DNA of 64,000 bases, from NCBI GenBank assembly GCA_963971285.1, contig OZ020263.1, positions 5,642,001-5,706,000 of the forward strand, given 5' to 3'. Positions 60,077-64,000 of the stretch are shown here, piece by piece; position 1 is the stretch's first letter; each line of letters begins with the position of its first letter. The translations under genes and the position numbers were made by a program. A model generated the notes under the pieces. That model was not told the origin of the DNA, did not search any database, and worked only from the letters and a program-made list of their open reading frames with translations. The DNA is from Astropecten irregularis. Taxonomy: Eukaryota; Echinodermata; Asteroidea; Paxillosida; Astropectinidae.

Positions 60077-61268
60077 AGCTTTATTTGTTGCTAGGATTGA
60101 TGTTGGGTTTCTGTGTTTGCAGGTGTGTTCACTTTCTTCAGCTTAAACATTGGCCTCAGATATAGATTTGGCTTTTGTTTTGGCAATTAACAAACATCTA
60201 TTTACAAACTGTCAGAAGACCTAAGTTCAGGAAGAACAAAGTTCGGGAGGATGTTTTGCCAATTGAAATCATTTATCATCACTGGCCCCCAAATTTATTA
60301 CACTGAGTTCTTGAAAAGTTATGGGTCATGGTAAAGATTGCTAATTTTATATAAAATGAAGTACAGACAAAGAAATGACAATCATGAGTACAAATTTTAA
60401 GCTCGCTGTAAAAGCTTTATGTTTAATAAATAAAACAGGAAAAATATAAACCTTTTCATTCTTGACTTTTTGTCTTTCATATTTACACATATTTTACTGG
60501 CTAACTGCCATACTCTTGTTTTAATTTAAGTGCTGGATAATGAACTGGTTATTCTGTAGGTGCTCATTGATTATTAATGCGTCAAATATCAGAGGGCGTT
60601 GGGCTGTAGGAAGGGGAAACGGGAAATACTTTATACGACCTTATAAAGGTTTTCCAATAATATTCATGTTTATGAAACTGTTAAACATGTTATCCATTTA
60701 ATCCACAGACATAAATAACCCATAGGTTTCGTCTAGGATCTAATCCCATGTCAGACACCGCCCTCTATAGTTGGCTGTCTGATCTGTTGATGAATGGATT
60801 AATACACGTCATCCCCTATAGCCACCACTCATCAGCAAATATTGGAACAATGAGGTTTGATTTGTTTCGTTAGCTATGGCCCACTTTATTTACAAAATGT
60901 ATAACTACCATGAGTAGCCACTAGAGTCATAACAGTTTGGAATGGACAATTAATCTGATATTTCCACGGTGATAGAACTGGACCAGCTTTGGACGCATTG
61001 GATTAGTGGCTAGACTAAGTAGGCCTAACGTTATTAGAAAGGATCAGAGCTGATCGATTGGAGCCTGGAGGTAAAGCATACACAGCATGTTGTGTCGAAC
61101 TTCTAACGTAGGAATTCGCCAGACTAGTATAATGAAACAGACAGTATGAAGTATGGTCTACCTCCGATCCATGGACTTACAGTTACACAAATTACTGACA
61201 AGGTATGTGTTTGGCTGAACATATAGGCCTATCGTCAGGCCCAAGTACTTGTGCTTTAATTAGTTTAA
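60077..61268. other. Non-coding stretch
   Basis: No gene, repeat array or RNA was recognised. Confidence 0.4.
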
Positions 61269-61626
61269 AGGTACAGTGCAGGATTGGTAACATTCCCCCC
61301 AAAAATGTTAACATATTTACATAGATACTGTCAGGATTATGAAGATGGTGCTGGTAGAAACATACCGTTAACATATTTATGCCTGAAATGGTGTATTCAT
61401 CCAAAAATTAGTAAAACAAAGACCGAAAACAGTTTTGAGATTATTCGGTCTAAGATCAAAACCATTCTTTATGTTTCATAGTACAATTGGGTTGTTTTGG
61501 GTTATTTTGTTGTGACCCAGCTGATGATGTCCAATTGAGCTCAAATTTTCACATTTTATGTACATGTTGAATTAGGCACATATGTGGGTGCTGTTCTGTG
61601 ACATTAACCAATCATGTATTATACCT
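61269..61626 (+). mobile_element. TTAA-flanked MITE, copy 3 (diverged)
   Basis: Flanked by TTAA at 61265-61268 and 61627-61630, with ends AGGTACAG and ATACCT. The interior shares GAAGATGGTGCTGGTAGAAACATACCG-like and CCTGAAATGGTGTATTCATCC-like segments with the other copies. It is the most diverged copy. Confidence 0.75.
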
Positions 61627-61630
61627 TTAA

Positions 61631-62316
61631 ACTGCGACATTTGTGAATTGTTGGTTTTAATTTTTTGGTGGGGAAGGTAAACTGTCACTCAGTGTAAGCT
61701 ATATATCAGAGTAACATTTCTTCATGCCTTTAGTAAAACTTACTGCTGGGTTTCTTCAGCTAAGTTTTTTTGATGAATGTTCAATATGTGGCAGTGGCCA
61801 CTGAGTCTTTGAAAAGAATCAATTGAATTAGGACGCATTTATTCAGCTGCGGGTCGAATTAGCAGATAGGGATAACATTAAGTTAATTATGTTAAGTTTC
61901 ATTAAATATTAAGTTGTTATAAACCTGTACTACTATATAACTCATTACTAGCACTGCAAGTGGTCAGATATCAGTTTTGTTAAACCAATAATTTATATAG
62001 CTGCCAGTTTCTTATAAGTTAACCATACATTTCTGTCTGATTATCAAATTGTTGATGGTCATTAACTTATTATATGACACATGGAGAAATATATGGAGTT
62101 ATTTAACATTACTTGTACTGTACTAAGGTTGTACCATTTCATTTTTAAGATAAATCAAGTTGGTAACTTATCTGTCAGTGAAATGTTGTTTTTAGATAGG
62201 AACAGTAACACATCATACAGAATGCCTTACAAAGTTAACTTCAATTTAAATACAAACATGGCACTTTGTGTAAAAACTTCAAATATAAAATGATATTAGA
62301 TGGTATAATTATACAT
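61631..62316. other. Non-coding AT-rich stretch
   Basis: No feature was recognised. Confidence 0.4.
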
Positions 62317-63136
62317 CTAATGAAAGCCTAACAGTAACAATACTAACGTCAATACGTGTTTTGCTGGAAGAAGACAAAGCATCTGCTGAAGGAACTTGTT
62401 GTGCTTTGGGGAGACATGTGATATTTTGATGCGATCTCCTGATTTGACTGGACTTTTACTGTGTGCGTTCCACAAAGCCACTTGGATGGAGCCAGTTTCG
62501 TCTTCAATTTGGATGTTTCGTACTGTCTGTGCCCTGGGGCCAACACTTCTACGGACTTCGTCCTGCAAATAATGCAGTGATTTATGGAAAAGCATACAGT
62601 ACTTAGGATCTACTGTTAATTTTTCATAAAGATTGATTTTGTACTTCATCACTGATCGTTTGTCGACTGTTGCTCGTTGGATCCGTTTCATTGGTAACAA
62701 CGTCACCCATAGAAACGATTGCTGGGTCATCAAGATACTGTGTCTTGTTAGGGGGAATGTTTGGTGATGGACGCTGGGGTAATGATGGCCATTCTGCCTC
62801 GTAGGACTTCTGCTGACAATCTTCAGGTTGTTTTGTCGGGGTATCTTCAGGCTGTCTTGTCTGGGCTTGGTACGGCTTTGATGCTCTTGCTCTGAATGAG
62901 CCTCGTCTTGATCCCTGTATACACTGACCTGCCTTCCTTGAGACTGCACCAGGGGGGTAAAATTGAGTCAATGTCTTCTTTCTGACAGGTGTCCAGCCAA
63001 AGTAATCTCTGCAAGTATCGAAGTCATCCCAGTTCATATCTGAGGGGTCTCTCTCGGATGCATCGGGGAGCGTCTCGTCTCTTGATGAGTAGGGAGGGCT
63101 TATCGTGGTCTGATCATCAGGCTGCTGCTGATATTT
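62317..63136 (-). pseudogene. OB-fold-like reading frame, interrupted by a LINE
   Basis: One frame (63136 to about 62624) encodes a polar segment with DMNWDDFDTCRDYFGWTPVRK. Another (about 62660-62317) encodes SLHYLQDEVRRSVGP and NIQIEDETGSIQVALWNAH, then GDRIKISHVSP, which is the beta-barrel pattern of RPA-like single-strand nucleic-acid-binding OB folds. A frame change lies near 62640. Upstream coding is cut at 63136 by a poly(A)-tailed LINE. It may be an exon of a host or transposon gene, origin not recognised. Confidence 0.45.
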
Positions 63137-64000
63137 TTTTTTTTTTTTTTTTTTTTTTAATGAAAAATCGCCAATCAAAAGGCCCAAAACAGGCCACTCC
63201 AGGTGATGGCTAAAACGAGGAGAAAAGGGAACAAAGAAGAAATCATGGGGTAGAAAGATAACTATTGATGTTGCACTTAAATTGAGACAAATTGTAAGTG
63301 GAAGGGAAGCAGGATGCAGGGAGTGAATTCCACAGCAAGGCAGTACGCGGGAAGAAACTGGATGAGTATCCCCGAGTATTTGACTTGGGGACCACCACAG
63401 TGTATGAATGTGACTGAGCAGAGAAACGTGTGGCGCGACCAAAGGTACGGTTGGGTGGAACAACCAGTGAGAGTCCATTGGAGCACCTACCAAAAAAGTA
63501 TCTGTAAAAGAGGCTCAAAGAGGCTACAGAACGACGGAGAGATAGGGGTTCCAGAGTTGAAGCCAAGTCATCTCCAACTAGATTTGAAATACGTCGTTGA
63601 ATTTTATCAAGCAGGGACAGACTGCAAGCTGGAGCACCAGCCCAAATATGACAGCAGTACTCCATGACAGGACGTATTGTGGATTTGTACAAATAGAGCA
63701 AAGCAGCTGGGGGAAGATATTTCCTTGCACGATACAAGCAGCCTACCCGCTGCGAAGCCCTTTTGGCAATGCTACGAATGTACTTATCCCAGGATAAGTT
63801 AGAGGTGAAATCAAGACCTAGCAGCCGGATGTCAGCAAGCTCCTGTAGTGGTAGAAAAGGTAGAAAAGTGAGGAGATCTGGACCTGGACAAAGACAACAA
63901 ATGAGTCTTCTTTTGATTGAATGTGACAAGCCAATCGTTACCCCAGTTAATGACATTCTCAAGGTCCTGGTTGAGAACAATACTGGCCTGTGTACATGAT
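63137..64000 (-). mobile_element. LINE 3' portion with poly(A) tail, running off the window
   Basis: In minus sense a reverse-transcriptase C-terminal frame (63980-63243) is followed by a short 3' UTR and a tail of about 23 A (T-run 63137-63159). The frame has LLGLDFTSNLSWDKYIRSIA, YLYKSTIRPVMEYCCHIWAG, FPRTALLWNSLPASCFP and FKCNINSYLSTP, the usual end of Jockey/CR1-like LINEs. The frame is open for 245 codons, so the copy is young. The 5' part lies beyond the window. Confidence 0.85.

Overview
The window is animal nuclear DNA, most likely from a marine invertebrate and possibly a deuterostome (hemichordate or echinoderm grade). This is an inference from four things: spliced CUB/LDLa domain exons with GT-AG introns, SGNH-carrying tyrosine-recombinase (Ngaro-like) retrotransposons, an AT-rich Polinton/Maverick (adintovirus-type) element, and many short dispersed repeats. 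One 200-base assembly gap lies at 3747-3946.

Layout. 1-5.4 kb: non-coding, with several perfect fold-back hairpins and a SINE-like unit. 5.4-13.8 kb: eleven phase-1 exons of a secreted or extracellular CUB-LDLa-LDLa repeat protein on the + strand. One CUB-LDLa-LDLa block of 1.6 kb has recently been tandem-duplicated, and dispersed repeats fill a large intron. 13.85-14.1 kb: a LINE scrap. About 14.2-21.4 kb and 31.25-37.1 kb: two halves of one decayed Polinton. It carries a coiled-coil/membrane virion-type protein, small membrane proteins, an A32-like packaging ATPase, the double-jelly-roll major capsid protein, an RVE integrase, a 419-residue capsid-associated protein, three tandem paralogues of a putative capsid protein, and a protein-primed family B DNA polymerase. 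Most of its genes carry frameshifts, nonsense codons or deletions.

21.4-31.25 kb: a composite Ngaro-like retrotransposon block that landed inside the 3' end of the Polinton integrase gene. It holds a nearly complete minus-strand element (gag, RT-RNase H, tyrosine recombinase, SGNH hydrolase) and a diverged 5'-truncated plus-strand relative. The two face each other with their 3' regions, and both 3' regions carry arrays of hairpins with a conserved core and co-varying arms. 38.9-43.6 kb: a second Ngaro-like element with all four ORFs open, abutting the truncated Polinton polymerase.

44-64 kb: mostly non-coding. It holds a 1.3-kb tandem duplication with tRNA-like sequences, a 41-bp minisatellite, three copies of a TTAA-flanked MITE, a 1.2-kb MITE with subterminal repeats, a LINE scrap, and a candidate first exon of a secreted protein (52227-52446). 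The splice donor of that exon is the first unit of a minisatellite repeating the donor sequence about 18 times. At the right edge a LINE with a poly(A) tail sits in an OB-fold-like reading frame.

How the parts relate. The host exons would splice into one extracellular protein. The Polinton genes would build a virion (capsid proteins, ATPase) and replicate and integrate DNA (PolB, integrase), but this copy is dead. Ngaro-like elements copy through RNA (RT-RNase H) and integrate by tyrosine recombinase. Their SGNH domain has no established role. No rRNA, intact tRNA or CRISPR array was seen. All assignments come from reading motifs by eye, and no database search was run.
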